Assembly: GCF_016808335.1 (NCBI RefSeq)
Contig: NC_053148.1
Span: 44,780,930-44,844,929 of the forward strand
DNA: 64,000 nucleotides
Reading direction: 5' to 3'
Origin: Panicum virgatum
Lineage: Eukaryota; Streptophyta; Magnoliopsida; Poales; Poaceae
Part shown: one piece after another, positions 62,594-64,000 of the stretch
Layout of the letters: each line of letters starts with the position of its first letter
Numbering within the stretch: the first letter of the stretch is position 1
The notes under the pieces: generated by a model
Databases searched by the model: none
Told to the model about the DNA's origin: nothing
What the model saw: the letters and a program-made list of their open reading frames with translations, nothing else
Translations under genes and position numbers: made by a program

Positions 62594-64000
62594 ATGTCGT
62601 TGTGGAGGCTGCCCATGTTGACCGAGGCCCAGCTCGAGACTCTAGTAGCGGAAGGGTCGATCCCTCCGAAGGGGGTAGTGCACTGGAGGGCGCCGCCGTC
62701 GGAGGATGTCGTCCCGCGTCTGCGACCTGGTGAGGTGGTTACCTTCCGCATCTTCTACGCGCCGGGTCTCTGGTATCCTGCCCACCCTTTCCTGACGGGT
62801 TTGCTGGAAGAGTGGAAGATTGGGCTACACCACCTCAATCCCCTGGAATGTTGCACATCGCTGGCTTCGTGACGGTGTGCGAAGCATTCCTCGGGATAGA
62901 TCCGCATGTGGATCTATTCCGGGAGATGTTCGTCGGCCGTCCGGTCACACTGAGGAGGGAAGCCGGCGCATCGCGTTCGAACACGGTGATTGCGCCCATC
63001 GGCGGCTTTGGTTTGCAGCGGAGGCCCGGGAGGCTTCGTACCCAAGGTATACTCCCATGGACAATAACCGGGGGTGGCATGGCAAATGGTTCTACATTCG
63101 GAACCAAGCTAGTAGGGAGGAGGCATTTCCGGTGTTCACCAGGGACGCTATGGAGAAGCAGGATACCTGGACCTGGGGAGTCTCCAAAAGGAAGAAAAAT
63201 CACGTGGAGGCGATTGAGGAGGCGTTGAAGGTGCGCGTGTCTTCGCCACCATCTTCCTCCGCAAGGTGCGTGTCCTTTCTGCGTTCCGGGAGAAGATGTG
63301 GGACTTTGAGCGCGGCGAGTCGCGGGAAGAGCTCCGGGGTTCCGGCGCCTCTGGGCTATGGAGGTGGCTCGAGGGCCTGATAACAGGGGAGACATGTCGC
63401 GCCATCAGCGGGCCTTCTCCATTTTGGTCAGGGTATCCGCCTAACCTAGTAAGCACTTGATTCGGCTCTTATTCCTTGCCTTTCTTCCACATTTTTCCGT
63501 TCCTGATTGTTCCATTCCTGGTTGTGGTTGTAGGGCCTTGGCAAGCCCAAGTCCGTCCCCCATCGCAACAAGGGGTCGGAAGGGGCCGCTCGTCAGGCTG
63601 AGCAGTAGAGGAAGGCTGTGGAAAGGAAGAGGAGGAGGGCGCTCCGCGCCCAGGAGTACACTGTCCGCCAGAGGGAGGTCGCGAAGCTCATCCATGAGGG
63701 GATGGAATCCGCGGATGCTCAGGATTCGATGGACGCCCGCCCCTTGAAGTACCCAGAGTCCTGCTCCGATGAGGAGGAGGAGGAGTCGGGATCACTCAGA
63801 GATGAGGGCTCTGGTTCCACGGCTTCCCTACGCGAGACGAGCGGGTTTGGGAGCCTCAAGCGGCCTCGCGACGATGCGGCTCCTGAGCCGACGAAGAGGC
63901 TCCGGGATGAAGGTCTGGGCGCGCCGGAGCCCGTAAGCGATGGTCTCAGGGATAATGACTGCGCCCTTTCCTTGAGCCGAGGAGGAGCTGGCGGGCCACC
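62594..64000 (+). pseudogene. Gag-region protein of gypsy-type element, frameshifted
   Basis: Begins MSLWRLPMLTEAQLETL. Then come PGLWYPAHPFLTGLLEEWKI, LHIAGFVTVCEAFLGIDPHV, FREMFVGRP, WHGKWFYIRN and WTWGVSKRKKNHVEAI, the order seen in Transposase_28 proteins of grass retrotransposons. The frame changes near 62846 (a missing G in a CCTGGAATG context), again near 62970 and again near 63230. The rest is an acidic/basic, low-complexity region (DEEEEESGS, KRPRDD) that continues past the window edge. It is a decayed copy. Confidence 0.65.

Larger units (their letters stand above)
60590..64000 (+). mobile_element. Degenerate LTR retrotransposon (gypsy-like), runs off the edge
   Basis: A GC-rich LTR-like leader (from about 60590) carries two direct copies of CCTCTCATTGGCGRGTCGTACGG (60734 and 60897) and a strong TATA box at 61071. 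A long untranslated leader then leads to a coding start at 62594. The encoded N-terminal protein resembles the grass putative gypsy-type transposon domain (Pfam Transposase_28). Left boundary, primer-binding site and second LTR are not visible in the window, so class and limits are tentative. Confidence 0.55.

Noticed and set aside
1..64000. CRISPR arrays, defence systems, phage genes, rRNA genes
   Set aside because: The window is plant nuclear DNA. Tandem repeats present are duplications, MITE ends or low-complexity tracts without regularly spaced repeat-spacer structure.

Overview
This is a stretch of plant nuclear DNA, almost certainly from a grass (Poaceae, probably panicoid). The evidence is GC-rich first exons beside AT-rich introns, GT-AG introns of 80-1000 bp, many Stowaway and Tourist MITEs, LTR retrotransposons, and proteins that read like grass orthologues. 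There are no bacterial operons, CRISPR arrays or rRNA genes. All gene models were spliced by eye from the sequence.

Layout. 1-6.5 kb: intergenic, MITEs and tandem duplications. 7.9-10.8 kb (+): PHD-finger protein. 13.2-16.9 kb (+): ANTH/AP180-type clathrin assembly protein, 15 exons. 17.4-18.1 kb (-): small, probably mitochondrial protein of unknown function. 19.7-19.9 kb (+): DPH3-type CSL zinc-finger protein. 22.3-26.4 kb (-): TBC-domain Rab GTPase-activating protein. 29.5-30.6 kb (+): small conserved plant protein of unknown function. 31.0-34.2 kb (-): cryptochrome DASH, 12 exons, one of them followed by an apparent GC-AG intron. 35.9-40.1 kb (-): GT14 (core-2/I-branching, DUF266) glycosyltransferase. 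43.6-55.5 kb (-): V-type H+-ATPase catalytic subunit A, 19 exons, with four single-base indels and a whole Ty1/copia element in intron 12. 55.5-64 kb: mobile-element territory (long-TIR element, hAT element, MITEs, and a decayed LTR retrotransposon running off the right edge).

The genes are unrelated housekeeping genes (chromatin reading, endocytosis, diphthamide synthesis, Rab regulation, light/DNA repair, Golgi glycosylation, vacuolar proton pumping). They do not form a pathway. Eight of the nine models splice to open frames, about 9.3 kb of coding sequence with no frameshift seen. The V-ATPase copy is the exception.

I found no convincing new biological system. The most informative points are the broken V-ATPase gene with its TE-invaded promoter and intron, a 115-bp-LTR copia element whose LTRs look identical although its coding region is broken, a MITE whose pre-insertion site is preserved in a neighbouring duplicate, a likely GC-AG intron in CRY-DASH, and several insertions (SINE, LINE tail, hAT) datable by clean target-site duplications.
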